From JAIUNP01 sp020161975 (GTDB lineage Bacteria; Pseudomonadota; Alphaproteobacteria; Rhizobiales; Beijerinckiaceae): a DNA stretch of 64,000 bases. Position numbers and translations under genes: made by a program. A model generated the notes under the pieces. That model was not told where the DNA came from. It made no database searches and saw only the letters and a program-made list of their open reading frames with translations. Positions 26,022 through 36,229 of the stretch are shown here, in pieces (positions within the stretch are counted from its first letter, which is position 1; every line of letters begins with the position of its first letter). The stretch covers positions 217,238-281,237 of the forward strand of contig DAIOGK010000002.1 in NCBI GenBank assembly GCA_036745275.1, in the 5' to 3' direction.

Positions 26022-28412
26022 TCAAGATGCCGCAGGCGGCACGGGTTCTGCCGCGGGCCGTTCCACGCGCACGTCCACATGGGGGCCACGGGCGAGATAG
26101 ATGCCGGCGGCGGCAAAGGCGGACATGATTTCAAGGTAAAGATCGGTCCGGACCGTATCCATCACGCCGATGCGCTCGCAGATGATGTTCAGGTCCAGTT
26201 CGATCCCGATTTCGCTGACGCGAACGATCGAGACCTTGGGTTCAGGCGTCTTTTCAACATTGGGATGGGCATCCGCCGCCGCAAGCATCAGCGCGAATGA
26301 CCGCTTCAGGTCCATGTCATGGGCCAGCACGAACTTCACAGTCGTGCGGTGCATCGGGTTGTGAAACGAACGGTTCTTGACGATGGATGAGACGATATCC
26401 GAGTTCGGCACGATCACGGTTGATTGCTCGCCCAGTTGCAGTTCGGTAGCGCGCACGCTGATCTTGCGCACCTTGCCTTCCTCGCCCTTGACGACGATCA
26501 CATCGCCCACGCGGATCGGGCGCTCGGCGAGCACGATCAGGCCTGCGACGAAATTCGAAACCACCTGCTGCAAGCCGAAACCGATACCGACCGACAGGGC
26601 GCTTGCCACCAGCGCGATATTCTGCAACTGCACGCCCGCCTGCCCCAGTGCCACCGTCAACGCGATGATGAAGCCGAGATAGCCGGCGATCGTCGTGATC
26701 GAATGGCGCACACCATCGTTCAGCGTCGTGCGCGGCAGCAACTGGCCATCCAGCCAGCCAACGAAAAAGCGCGTGGCGGCCAGGCCAACCGTAAAGAGGA
26801 TGATGGCGATGCCGGCCGCGCCAATCCAGCCGCGCACATCGCCGAAACGGACGCCGAAAAAGACATCCTCGAACGGGTTGATGTTGCCGAACTCAATACC
26901 CCAGGGGCTGAGCATGATGAGGATGGTACAGGCCACCGTCAGCGTCCGGAGCGTGCCTGAAAGGATGGTCGCAAAAAGGTCAACCGTCTGCGGATTGATG
27001 CCGAGAATGCTGGCAATGCGCGTGTTGCCCGGCTGGCCGGGCGCCAGCATATCGTGGAACACGTATTCGATTGCGAGGTACACCAGGACGGCAAGGCAAA
27101 GAACGATCAGCGATGCAAGCGCCCGGCCGACGATGAAGCTGGCGAGTGCGATGTAGCCAAGCAACAGCGAAACGATCACCACGATGCCGAGCACCGCCCC
27201 GATGGGCTTCAACAGATGCAGCGGCGCGCGGACAAGACCGACAACCTCCCGCTCCGCATCGCGAGAGCGATTCCGGAAAAACGTCAGAGCGCCCACCGCC
27301 ACCACGGTTGCTGCCGTCAGCCCCGTGGCTGCCACGGTGATCAGCAGATGGGCCATCAGCATCTGGGTGAGGCCCAGAACCACCAGCCCGGAGAAGTAGG
27401 CGATCAACATGCCGTCGAGCAGATGGACCATGCGCTGGGCCGAAGCGTCGTCGGTGCGCAGGATGCGGTAATAGCCATTGCCGGGCGACAGCACCGCACG
27501 CGATGCGCTCGCACCGATGCCATAGGCCAACAGGGCGCCCGCAACGCCGATCAGAAAATCGCGCACTTCATCGGGCACAATCTCGATCCGTGTCACCGAT
27601 GCGATGATGGCGATTGCGCTGATCGCAAATGGCGCGGCAAAGCGAACCAGTGCCAGCAGCGCATGGGCAACGACTACATGCTTTGCGGCAGGGCCGGTCT
27701 GATCACGGGCAATCACAGCCTGCTTGCGCCCGATCCAGTGGTTGAATTTCAACAGTCCGAGCGCCAGCAGCAGCAGGAAGGCGGCGAGCCCGTACAGCTT
27801 TGGCCAGCCCTGTCGCGCCTCGATAGCCCGGTCGATGTCGAGCAGCTTGTAACGCGCGCGCCAGAGGAAATCGGGCAGGCTATCGCTGATCGTGCGCCGC
27901 CAGAAATCGGGCGACACGAAACTGTCCTGAAGCAGGAAGATGCGCCGGTTGAACAATGTGCGCCTGAGGTCATTCAGCGCATCCCAAAGCTGGTCACCCT
28001 GCACCTGGATGGCACGGACGGCGCGGAATTGTCCGTCGATTTCCTTGACGAGCGCCTGCTTCTCCTCGCGTTCTGCCGCCTGCTGGGGGGGCTCCGGCGG
28101 TGCGCCGGCCGCCGGGGGAGCGCCGAGTTCGGCCAACTGGGCCTGTGCTGCCTTCAGCTTATCGTTGAGCACATTGATAACGTCACGCACCGAGCTGCGG
28201 CTGACATCGAGTTGGTCGCGCAGTTCGAGCAGGCCGCTGAAACTGTCGACCCGGCTGTCCTTCTCCTTGTCGAGGCGGTCAATCGTGGTCTTTGCAGTGG
28301 CCAGCTTTGCCGTCTCTTCCGGCGTAAGCACATCCGCAGCGCGCGCGTCGGGACCCCACGAGAGACCCACCAGACAGAGCAGAACCAGCGCAAGCAGGCG
28401 ACGTTTGACCAT
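26022..28412 (-). CDS. MscS-family mechanosensitive channel with DUF3772 N-domain
   Basis: 796 residues from ATG 28412. A signal peptide (RLLALVLLCLVGLSWG) leads into a periplasmic coiled-coil DUF3772 region (~30-180). About ten membrane helices and the MscS pore/beta domain follow (QNIALVASALSVGIGFGLQQ, NFVAGLIVLAERPIRVGDVI, VIVPNSDIVSSIV). It releases solutes on hypo-osmotic shock. Large MscS relatives of this kind often respond to ions or sulfide stress as well as tension. I see no operon partner: 78 bases separate it from tamB upstream. Confidence 0.88.
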   Translation of the reverse strand: MVKRRLLALVLLCLVGLSWGPDARAADVLTPEETAKLATAKTTIDRLDKEKDSRVDSFSGLLELRDQLDVSRSSVRDVINVLNDKLKAAQAQLAELGAPPAAGAPPEPPQQAAEREEKQALVKEIDGQFRAVRAIQVQGDQLWDALNDLRRTLFNRRIFLLQDSFVSPDFWRRTISDSLPDFLWRARYKLLDIDRAIEARQGWPKLYGLAAFLLLLALGLLKFNHWIGRKQAVIARDQTGPAAKHVVVAHALLALVRFAAPFAISAIAIIASVTRIEIVPDEVRDFLIGVAGALLAYGIGASASRAVLSPGNGYYRILRTDDASAQRMVHLLDGMLIAYFSGLVVLGLTQMLMAHLLITVAATGLTAATVVAVGALTFFRNRSRDAEREVVGLVRAPLHLLKPIGAVLGIVVIVSLLLGYIALASFIVGRALASLIVLCLAVLVYLAIEYVFHDMLAPGQPGNTRIASILGINPQTVDLFATILSGTLRTLTVACTILIMLSPWGIEFGNINPFEDVFFGVRFGDVRGWIGAAGIAIILFTVGLAATRFFVGWLDGQLLPRTTLNDGVRHSITTIAGYLGFIIALTVALGQAGVQLQNIALVASALSVGIGFGLQQVVSNFVAGLIVLAERPIRVGDVIVVKGEEGKVRKISVRATELQLGEQSTVIVPNSDIVSSIVKNRSFHNPMHRTTVKFVLAHDMDLKRSFALMLAAADAHPNVEKTPEPKVSIVRVSEIGIELDLNIICERIGVMDTVRTDLYLEIMSAFAAAGIYLARGPHVDVRVERPAAEPVPPAAS

Positions 28413-28490
28413 GGCAGGCCCCAGATGAATTAACGAATCAGCGACGGCACAGACCGTCGAACATGGCCTTCTCACGAACCACGCAATGGC

Positions 28491-31400
28491 TCAATATTCC
28501 CGCTCGAAGCCGATGCCAACCGACGTGTTGCCGCCCGCTGTCGCCTCGCCCTGAATGCGGATGTTCCGGGTCACGTCAATATCGGCGGAGACGGCATTAT
28601 CCGACGGCAGGCTGCCTGCCCGGACGCCAATGCTGATGCGGTCGTTGATGGCCCGTGAGGCGCCGATGCCCACTCCGCCCTGCCCCAGATTCACATCGAG
28701 AGAATCCACCCCCAACTGCTTGCGGATCCGGTCAAAGGCATCATTGCCGCCGCCGCTGGCAAACTGCGCAGCGATCATCGCCAGTTGCAGGGCCTGGGCC
28801 GCGCCGAGGCTGCCGGAGGCCTTGTTGAAGACGAGGCGCGAGAGAACCTCGTCCTCGGGCATGTCGGGCTCGGCAGTGAACGCAAAGTTCGGCGCGTTCG
28901 CCTCGCCTGAAATGCCAACCTTCACGGTGGCATCCGAAGCCTGAGTCTGGGCAAGAAAGTCGAGTTCAGGGGTCAGATCGCCGGCAAAAAGCAGCCTTCC
29001 GCGGGTGAAATCGAGGCGCTTTCCAGCAATCGTCAAGCGTCCGCGCCGCATCTGGAAGCTGCCAGCCGGCACGATGGCGTTGAGTGTGCCGGTCAGACGC
29101 ATACTGCCGCCCATCTCGGCATCAAGGCCGCGCCCGCGCACGAACACGCGGCTTGGCGCATCCAGCGTGACGTCGAGCACCGCATCAAACGGGCTGCTCC
29201 TGCGCTTCGATGGGCCGCCCTTGGCCTTGCCTTTTCTCTGGGCTTTTCCTTTTGCCGTGCCCTTATCCGCTGCTGCGGCCTTGAATGTGCCCTTCATCCT
29301 GGCCGGCACATTGATGTGCCTTACATTCTCAAGCGGGCGAGCGCTCGCCGGGAGCCGCTCGGGAATCGTAATGTCGAGCCGCGAGAACGCCACCTTTCCC
29401 GAAATGGTCGGACGCCGGGCGAGTGGCCCGCGCAATTCCAGCGCCACATTCGCCACCGCGGTGGCAAGGGTTGAGGCAGCCAGTTCCGCCCCGGTTGCGC
29501 GAATGGTGATATCGCCCGGAAAGCCGGCATCCGCGTCAAGCGAAATATGGCCATTCACCGCCAGAGGACCGCCGTTTTTCGTGCGGCCCGCAATGTTCTG
29601 AAGGTTCAGCGTGCGGCCATGGGCCTCGATCCGCCCCGCCATGTTGGTCAGCCGGAACCCAGTTTCGGCATCCGAGAAGGCAACCCCCTGAAGGGTCGCG
29701 CCCCCGCCAATCGCCGGATTGGTGACGGGGCCTGTCACCCGCAGATCGATCAGCGCTCCGCCTGTCAGCCGCTGGCCAGTGGGGGCCAGCTGGCGGTTGG
29801 AGAGGCCAAGGTCGGCCTTGCCGTTCACCGCAATGTCGAGTGCACCCCTGCCGTCAATCGGCGCCGAACCGCTGACGCGGAGTGTCGCTATCTGGCCGGC
29901 ATTAATGACGGCGGTGAGCGTTGTTCGCCCGCTCCTCAACGAACCATCCGCCGTGATCGCGATGGGTGGTACACCGTTTGCGCGGGTTTGCGGCAGGGAA
30001 AGCCCCGCGACAGACGCCTGCCACTGGCCAGTGGGGGCCTCGGGGGCGCCGGCAAGATGCGCCTCGGCATTAAGTGTGCCGGCTATGCCGATGCCAGGCT
30101 GGAACAGTTCGGCCACCGCGAGCGGCACCGCCCGGGCCTTGACGGCCAGCTTGAGATCGGGGGCAACCCGGCCATCGGCCTCCATCCGCCCTCCTTCGAC
30201 GGCGATTGCGATGCGGCTCAGCACTATGTCACCGCCCCCGAACGTCACCGTGCCCGGCTGTGCGAGCGCGACGCGCTTGCCGCCGCGTTTGGCCTCAAGG
30301 CGCGAAAGCACGAGCCGGCGCGGTTCGCCCGCCTCCAATCGCCCTGCGCCGGCAAGATCGAAGCCGCGCGCGTTGGCTGACAGCGTAAGCTCGCCGCCGG
30401 CTTCAGGGGGCTTTGCATCAAAGCGGATGCGGCGAATGGATTCGCCCGCAACCTCGGCCTGATCCACCGATAAGGAACCGACGAGCGCGGGAGCGCCGCG
30501 CACGTCAAGCGCTCGAATGTCGGCAACCAGCCGGTCGATGCTGTTTGCTCCGAAGCGGATGGCGTTGCCGCGCCCCTTGAAGGCAAGGTTCTGCCTGCCG
30601 TCCACACTCGAGAGTTCAAGCTTGCCCTCAAGATTGCCGGCGACGCGGGTCATCGCCAGCGGCGCAATGTCTGCAAGATCGGCGGCACTGAGGTTGATGT
30701 CACCATTTGCGAGCGCGTTCGCGACCACCACCGAGCCTTTGGCGAGCACCGAACCGATTGCAAGATCAAGTCCGTCGAGATGCCAATCTGCGCCCGCGCG
30801 GTGCAGGGCGAACCGGCCCTTGGCCGGCTTGCCGCCGACTGTGCCCTCAAGCTGCGCCTCGGCCTGTGGATTTGCAATCAGATCGCGCCCATTCGCCGTC
30901 AGGGTCAGGCGAGGAATGGTTCGCCCCTCCGCGACCACATCGGTGAGGGCAAGCGTCGCGGCCAGATCGGGATGGTCCAGCGAGCCGCTCAGATGCGCAT
31001 CAAGCGCCGCGCGCCCTTTCACCGCCGCGTCAAGCCGCGTCAGGTCCGGCGCGGCGACGGCGAGGGCAACAGCCGCCTTCTCGCGGACCGCCGAACCGTC
31101 GACACGAGCCGTGAAACCATGACCGGTCAGCTTGAGATCGGTGAAGGAAAAGCCCCCCGCCGGAAGGCTCGCCGCCCGTCCGGTGAGCGTCGCAGCTGAA
31201 CCCAGCCCCCTGTCGAGCGCAGCTATGCCGGCTGTGACCGACAACAGCTTCAGGTCCGGCGTGGCTGCGATGCGTTTTTCGGCAGGAATGCCATCAAGAC
31301 CAATGCTCCCCGTCACCGCGCCGGTCAGCGGCCTGCCGGCCAAACGGGACAGACCTGCAAGATCCGGGACGGAAAGATCGATGACGCCTGCCAGTTGTTT

Positions 31401-32825
31401 TGCGCCGGCCTTGCCGCGGAACTTCACCGTCGCTGCGCGCACCGCCGCCTCAAGGCGCGCGACATCGGCAAGGCCATCCTTGCCGATGGTGGCTTCCAGC
31501 GCGAGGGTCGCGGTGGACCCCAGCGCATCGCGGAATGCCGGCTCGGCTGCGAGCAGGCCCTGGGCCTCCAGCCCTGCCGAGATCGTCACGCGGTCATCCA
31601 CACCGGCGACGCGCGCCGAGCGCACGTTGGCGGTGACGGAGGCGACCTGCCCCACAGGTGTGACCGCATCGGCAAGGTTGAAACGAGCGTCAATCGCCGG
31701 ATTGATGAGCGCGCCCTTTACGGTTGCATCGAGCGTCAGCTTGCCGATCCTGATATCGCCCGGCGGCGCGCCCGCCGACGGGTCGCGCTTGCGGACCGCG
31801 ATCGCAAGATCGGCAACCTTTTCAGCGTCAATCGCGCCATTGACGGTCAGTTCCGCTGCCTCTGAAGCCAGCCTGAACGGACGGATGGTGATATCGCCGA
31901 CGTCGCCCAGGAAGATGTCGCCGTCGAGGCTGGTCTGGCCAGCAAAAACAGGTGCAGCCGGCGCCGGCAGCAGGCCGGCAACGCGCGAATCCAGCGTGAG
32001 CGCCAGCGTCCGTCCCGGCCCGTTGCGGGTAAGCGTCGCCTTGCCGGTCGCGCCGATGGTGCTGCCCGCATCGAAACGGAGCGCAGATACGAACTGGTCG
32101 AGCGTGCCCTGGCCCTGAAGATCGAAGGTCACAGGAGGTGCGCCCGGCAAACCCGACAGGGTCGAGGCAAGGCCGCCTTGCGGCTCATTGAAAATGGTGC
32201 GGAGCGTGAGGCCGAGGGTTTCGGGCACGTATTTCACGCCAATGTCAAACCGCCCCGGCTGATCCTGACGATTGGCAACAAGCGCAAGGTCCAGCCCCTC
32301 GGACGGCGGGCCGAGCCGCGCATGGCCATTGGCGCCGATGGTGGCTGCAACGCCCAGCACCGGCTGGCCAAGGTGCAGGGCTTCAAGGGCAAAGCGCTGG
32401 ATATCCACCCGCAACGGCAGGTCCGGCAACAGCGATTCTCCGGGCGCGGTAGGTGCGGCGGGCTCCTCCTTCCGCGGTTTGCGCGCAAAATCGATGGTGC
32501 CGATCTCCAGTTGCTGGACCTCCAGCTTGCGCTGGAACAACGCCGCGCGGCGCCAGATGAGGCGGACGCGATCCACACGCAGCCACACGCCGTCCTGATC
32601 AGCGATGGTGATGTCGCGAATGAGCGCATCGGACGTCAGCGCACCGTCGACTGCCCCCACCGTCACGATTGAGGTTTTCGACGAAAGCGCGCTTGAAATC
32701 ACCTGGGCGAGCAAGGAGGTATCGCCGGGCTGCTGGGCATCGCTGCGCCCGAACCAGGCATAGGTGCCCGCTCCGCCGATGGCGAAGACGATGAGGCCGA
32801 GGAGAGCGAACAGGACGCGCCGCAT
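28491..32825 (-). CDS. tamB: translocation and assembly module subunit TamB
   Basis: 1444 residues. An N-terminal anchor (VLFALLGLIVFAIGGAGTYA) is followed by a very long repetitive beta-rich periplasmic region that would form a hydrophobic groove. The conserved C-terminal DUF490 domain contains SFQMRRGRLTIAGKRLDF and ends GFEREY. It spans the periplasm and works with TamA in outer-membrane protein insertion or phospholipid transport. Its ATG overlaps the tamA stop by one base (TGATG). A basic low-complexity stretch (KGTAKGKAQRKGKAKGG) near residue 1190 is an unusual insertion. Confidence 0.92.
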   Translation of the reverse strand: MRRVLFALLGLIVFAIGGAGTYAWFGRSDAQQPGDTSLLAQVISSALSSKTSIVTVGAVDGALTSDALIRDITIADQDGVWLRVDRVRLIWRRAALFQRKLEVQQLEIGTIDFARKPRKEEPAAPTAPGESLLPDLPLRVDIQRFALEALHLGQPVLGVAATIGANGHARLGPPSEGLDLALVANRQDQPGRFDIGVKYVPETLGLTLRTIFNEPQGGLASTLSGLPGAPPVTFDLQGQGTLDQFVSALRFDAGSTIGATGKATLTRNGPGRTLALTLDSRVAGLLPAPAAPVFAGQTSLDGDIFLGDVGDITIRPFRLASEAAELTVNGAIDAEKVADLAIAVRKRDPSAGAPPGDIRIGKLTLDATVKGALINPAIDARFNLADAVTPVGQVASVTANVRSARVAGVDDRVTISAGLEAQGLLAAEPAFRDALGSTATLALEATIGKDGLADVARLEAAVRAATVKFRGKAGAKQLAGVIDLSVPDLAGLSRLAGRPLTGAVTGSIGLDGIPAEKRIAATPDLKLLSVTAGIAALDRGLGSAATLTGRAASLPAGGFSFTDLKLTGHGFTARVDGSAVREKAAVALAVAAPDLTRLDAAVKGRAALDAHLSGSLDHPDLAATLALTDVVAEGRTIPRLTLTANGRDLIANPQAEAQLEGTVGGKPAKGRFALHRAGADWHLDGLDLAIGSVLAKGSVVVANALANGDINLSAADLADIAPLAMTRVAGNLEGKLELSSVDGRQNLAFKGRGNAIRFGANSIDRLVADIRALDVRGAPALVGSLSVDQAEVAGESIRRIRFDAKPPEAGGELTLSANARGFDLAGAGRLEAGEPRRLVLSRLEAKRGGKRVALAQPGTVTFGGGDIVLSRIAIAVEGGRMEADGRVAPDLKLAVKARAVPLAVAELFQPGIGIAGTLNAEAHLAGAPEAPTGQWQASVAGLSLPQTRANGVPPIAITADGSLRSGRTTLTAVINAGQIATLRVSGSAPIDGRGALDIAVNGKADLGLSNRQLAPTGQRLTGGALIDLRVTGPVTNPAIGGGATLQGVAFSDAETGFRLTNMAGRIEAHGRTLNLQNIAGRTKNGGPLAVNGHISLDADAGFPGDITIRATGAELAASTLATAVANVALELRGPLARRPTISGKVAFSRLDITIPERLPASARPLENVRHINVPARMKGTFKAAAADKGTAKGKAQRKGKAKGGPSKRRSSPFDAVLDVTLDAPSRVFVRGRGLDAEMGGSMRLTGTLNAIVPAGSFQMRRGRLTIAGKRLDFTRGRLLFAGDLTPELDFLAQTQASDATVKVGISGEANAPNFAFTAEPDMPEDEVLSRLVFNKASGSLGAAQALQLAMIAAQFASGGGNDAFDRIRKQLGVDSLDVNLGQGGVGIGASRAINDRISIGVRAGSLPSDNAVSADIDVTRNIRIQGEATAGGNTSVGIGFEREY

Positions 32826-34777
32826 CAGAAAGCCTGCCCGATCGAAATATAGAGCGCCACCGGCCGGTCGCCCTTTCGGCGGTTGAGCGGGGTTGCGACA
32901 TCAAGCCGGATCGGTCCGATGCCGGTGTAATACCGCAGGCCAAGCCCTGCCGCATAATGGACCTGCTCGTCAAAATCCGGCACCTGGCTGGAAAAGGCGC
33001 CGCCGGCGTCGAGAAACGGCACGATGCCGATGGTTTCCGTCACCTTGACCCGCATTTCTACCGAAGCCTCGAACAGGCTGCGGCCGCCGATCAGCAGGCC
33101 ATTCGGCGCCAGTGGACCGAGGCTGCGGTTGCGATAGCCGCGCACCGAGCCGCTGCCACCGGCATAAAAGCGATGGTTGGCCGGCACATCGGTGGTGGCC
33201 GCCCCGGCAACAGACCCCAGCGCCATCCGCCCCGCCAGAATGTAGCGCGCATCCTCATCAAAAGCGTGATAGGCTGAGACCTGCGCCTTGCTTTCGACGA
33301 AACTATCCGTCTTTCCGAGCGAGAAATACGGTGTCGTCTGGGCGATGAAGCGCATCCCCATCGTCGGATCGAGCAGATTGTCGGTGGAATCGTACGAAAC
33401 AGACAGCGGCACGCCGATTGCGTTGTAATGCACGGTGCCGAGTGCGTCGGTCGTCCGGCCGATTTCGTATTTCAGGCCGCCCTGCACGAAAAAGCGGTCG
33501 GAAAAGCGATGACGGATGCCGGCACCGATTTCCGCCATCTCCACCGTGTAGCCGCCGTAGCGGTCGCCGCCGGTGCGGTCGCGCTCGGCGAGGGCGCCGA
33601 TGATCAGGTCATTGCGCGAACCGTACAGCGCCGGTTTCATGAAGGCGAGCCTCAGCCTTCCACCGACATCGGCGATGCCGAAATCCTTGATCGAACGCTT
33701 AGAATTGTCGGTACGCGGTGGCGTGAACGTCTCGCCTTCGATGCGCAGATGTTCAGCACCGCCCAAGAGGTTGCGGTGCTCCCAATAAGCCCGCAGCGCC
33801 GGACCATCGAGGCTCGACATGCGGGCCGAGGCGCCAATCAGCCGCAAGGGCCGCTCTGTCACCTCGATCGTGATCGGAAGCTGGCCAGCGGCATCAAGCT
33901 TGCCGGCCTCCCGAACGCTGGCGGAGCCGAGAGCCGGCACCCTCAAGACGGATTTGCGAATGTCAGCCATCACTGACGGCGAATAGGCATCACCCGGACT
34001 GGCGTAAATGAATGAGCGGACCACCGCTTCGGGCACGCCTTTCGTGCCGCTGATGCCGATCGGACCGATGGCGGCAACCGCGCCTGGCTCGACCCGTATC
34101 ACCGCATCCATGGTTGCGCTCCGGTGATCCACCGTTGCTTCGATCTCGCCGCCTTGCGTCAGGGGGCGGGACTGGCTGCGGTAATAGTCGATAATGCGCG
34201 CCCGGGCGCCGCGTAAATCCGGCGCGCTGGCGGGATCGCCCGGACCGATCCCCAGACGTCGTTCCGGAATGTCGGTGAGCACGCGCCCCGCATTGTCCTC
34301 AACCCTCAGCGACCGCAAGGTGAAGCGGCGGCCCGGATCCACGGTCACTGTGATCGGCACCCGTTCACGCCCCTGCAAGGCGGCAGCGGCCCGGTTGGCG
34401 CCTGCTGGAGGCAAACCCTCGAACGGCGCGAGCGGCTGCCCGGCGACCGTCATTGTCACGTTCGCGTTGTAATAGCCTTCGGCAAACAGTGCGTTCCGGA
34501 TCTGCGTGATATCCCGCGCGGCGCGGGCCAGCAGGGTTTCCGCATCCGGGGGCGGATCCTGCCGCAGGCGATACAGCACCGAGGCATCTTCGAGCCGCTG
34601 ACGAATGCCACGATCAACCCCGTCGATGGTCAGGCTGTAGGGCAGCGTGGTCGCGGTGGGATCGGGCAGGGATTCGCCGAACAGCCCGAAAAATGCCTGT
34701 GCAGGGCGCACGGTTGCGCCCGCCAGCAAAACGCCAGCGAGGGCGCAGACAACCAGGCCCTGTCGCAATCGACCCAT
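32825..34777 (-). CDS. tamA: translocation and assembly module subunit TamA (Omp85 family)
   Basis: 650 residues. The signal peptide ends near RPAQA. POTRA-type domains follow (ITVTVDPGRRFTLRSLRV; KGVPEAVVRSFIYASPGDAY), then a 16-strand barrel from about residue 310 with the Omp85 motif region FYAGGSGSVRGYRNRSLGPL and the C-terminal YISIGQAF. It is the outer-membrane partner of TamB and is encoded immediately upstream. The 34778-34950 interval before it contains nothing recognisable. Confidence 0.93.
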   Translation of the reverse strand: MGRLRQGLVVCALAGVLLAGATVRPAQAFFGLFGESLPDPTATTLPYSLTIDGVDRGIRQRLEDASVLYRLRQDPPPDAETLLARAARDITQIRNALFAEGYYNANVTMTVAGQPLAPFEGLPPAGANRAAAALQGRERVPITVTVDPGRRFTLRSLRVEDNAGRVLTDIPERRLGIGPGDPASAPDLRGARARIIDYYRSQSRPLTQGGEIEATVDHRSATMDAVIRVEPGAVAAIGPIGISGTKGVPEAVVRSFIYASPGDAYSPSVMADIRKSVLRVPALGSASVREAGKLDAAGQLPITIEVTERPLRLIGASARMSSLDGPALRAYWEHRNLLGGAEHLRIEGETFTPPRTDNSKRSIKDFGIADVGGRLRLAFMKPALYGSRNDLIIGALAERDRTGGDRYGGYTVEMAEIGAGIRHRFSDRFFVQGGLKYEIGRTTDALGTVHYNAIGVPLSVSYDSTDNLLDPTMGMRFIAQTTPYFSLGKTDSFVESKAQVSAYHAFDEDARYILAGRMALGSVAGAATTDVPANHRFYAGGSGSVRGYRNRSLGPLAPNGLLIGGRSLFEASVEMRVKVTETIGIVPFLDAGGAFSSQVPDFDEQVHYAAGLGLRYYTGIGPIRLDVATPLNRRKGDRPVALYISIGQAF

Positions 34778-34950
34778 CGAACTCCTTGGAGGCCAGCCGG
34801 TGACTTGCCCTCAGTATACGGCATCATATCCTAGCGAACTCCCACCCGGAAGGACACCGGGCGGACACGGACACCGCGACTGATTCTACACCGAAAGCGG
34901 GCGGTTCTTCGGCAGACAGCGACAATTTGTGCCGTGGGCGCCCGGTGCAC

Positions 34951-35583
34951 CTACCAGCGCACGAAATGGCGGGCTGCCAGCGCGCCAAGGCCTGACAGCA
35001 GCAACGTGGCGATGCTGTACCACAGCGCCACGAACAACATGCTGTCATCGGTGCAGTGCAAAGCGTAAAGGCTCGCCGCAAATCCCGCTGCGACAAGCCC
35101 TGCCGCAGCCCCCGCCCGCCCGCTTGCACCCGGCGCCCGCCATTTCAGCAGCGCCAACAGCGCACCGAGAACCGGCAGGGCAAGCAGCGACACCAGGACA
35201 AGGCAGCTCAAACTGTTTGTTCCGATCATTCGCCCCTGCCAATCGGAAAGGCCGGTTCGCGCCAGTTCCCAGAGTACAAACAGGATGATCATCACCACCG
35301 GAGCCATGAGCAGGCCAGGGTTGCGCCCTTCCGGCGCCGACAATCGCCAGAAGACGACCCCGCCGGCCAGTACTGCGGCAAGGGTGACAGCTTCCTTGCG
35401 CAGGATCGCCGGCATCACCGCTGCAAGGTCATCGCGCAAACCGACAAACAGGACAAAACCTGCTGCCGTCAGCACAGCAGCGAGCATCAAGTAAACCAGA
35501 TTCAGGTTTTGAGCCCTGCGGGCGCGCGCGGTCGCTGCATCATTGTCGCTCGCGAGCAGATGCACTAAACGGTCGGTTTTCAT
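34951..35583 (-). CDS. nrsF: NrsF/DUF1109-type anti-sigma factor
   Basis: 210-residue inner-membrane protein with six hydrophobic helices after a short cytoplasmic N-terminus (MKTDRLVHLLASDN). The two conserved cysteines, C127 (NSLSCLVL) and C177 (ALHCTDDS), have the same 50-residue spacing that I recall for the metal-sensing C131/C181 pair of Caulobacter NrsF. It should hold SigF at the membrane and release it on transition-metal or oxidative stress. Its ATG overlaps the sigma-factor stop (ATGA), so the pair is translationally coupled. Confidence 0.88.
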   Translation of the reverse strand: MKTDRLVHLLASDNDAATARARRAQNLNLVYLMLAAVLTAAGFVLFVGLRDDLAAVMPAILRKEAVTLAAVLAGGVVFWRLSAPEGRNPGLLMAPVVMIILFVLWELARTGLSDWQGRMIGTNSLSCLVLVSLLALPVLGALLALLKWRAPGASGRAGAAAGLVAAGFAASLYALHCTDDSMLFVALWYSIATLLLSGLGALAARHFVRW

Positions 35584-36140
35584 GGCGCGGTTTCCCTGAA
35601 AAGGCTTGAAAGACGGGCGAGAGCCCGGTGGAGCGCAACGCGAACGGCGCCCTCGCTCCGGCCCGTAGCGCGCGCGACTTCCGCCGCGCTTTGGCCTTCG
35701 ATGGAAATTGCCGTGACCAGCGCGCGGGCGGCCGGATCCAGGCGGGCAAGTACGCGATCGATATCAGAGACCGTGCCGGATTCCGGCGCATCAGCCGTCA
35801 GATGGTCGGCATGATCGGCCACATCCTCATGCCGCCGGATGGCCTGATGGCGGCAGCGATCCGCCAGCTTGTGCGCCAGAACGGCATTCGCCCAGGGGCG
35901 GAACGGACGCGCAGTGTCCCAGGTGTGACGCTTCAGGTGAATGGCCAGCAAGGTTTCCTGCACGATATCCTCGATGTCGGCATTGCCTTGCCCGCGACGG
36001 CCAAGGCGCGCCCGGACCGCGCCCCGGAATACGGTAGCCAAGTCATTCAGCAGCATCCGGTAGGCGCCCTCGTCACCGGCCAGCGCAGCGCGCATCAGGC
36101 CAGCCCAGAGGTCACCATCCCGGTCAGGGGCCGGTCTCAT
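35580..36140 (-). CDS. sigF: ECF sigma factor, SigF type
   Basis: 186 residues. Region 2 has DIEDIVQETLLAIHLKRHTW with PFRPWANAVLAHKLADRCR, and region 4 has EGQSAAEVARATGRSEGAVRVALH. It is coupled to the NrsF anti-sigma gene. I chose ATG 36140 because a SigF-like promoter (-35 GTAACA, -10 CGAAGA) ends only 7 bases upstream, which excludes the longer frame that starts at a TTG at 36191 and implies a leaderless or nearly leaderless mRNA. It probably drives itself and the divergent bufA gene. Confidence 0.87.
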   Translation of the reverse strand: MRPAPDRDGDLWAGLMRAALAGDEGAYRMLLNDLATVFRGAVRARLGRRGQGNADIEDIVQETLLAIHLKRHTWDTARPFRPWANAVLAHKLADRCRHQAIRRHEDVADHADHLTADAPESGTVSDIDRVLARLDPAARALVTAISIEGQSAAEVARATGRSEGAVRVALHRALARLSSLFRETAP

Positions 36141-36147
36141 TGTCTGT

Positions 36148-36175
36148 TCTTCGCGCGAGACAGGCCATTTGTTAC
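36148..36175 (-). promoter_or_regulatory. SigF-type autoregulatory promoter
   Basis: On the minus strand GTAACA (36175-36170) is followed after 16 bases by CGAAGA (36153-36148), matching the GTAAC-N16-CGAA pattern known for Caulobacter SigF. The sigF ATG follows 7 bases after the -10. Confidence 0.7.
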
Positions 36176-36229
36176 AGGGCGCCGCAAACAACAGCGCGAA
36201 TCCTCGCTGATCACGACATCATGTTCACT

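Noticed and set aside
26022..28412. MscS-type gene as part of the tam operon
   Set aside because: A 78-base gap and no functional link; only shared strand direction.
29200..29300. Basic low-complexity stretch in tamB as a frameshift scar
   Set aside because: The reading frame is continuous and the family sequence resumes on both sides; treated as an insertion.
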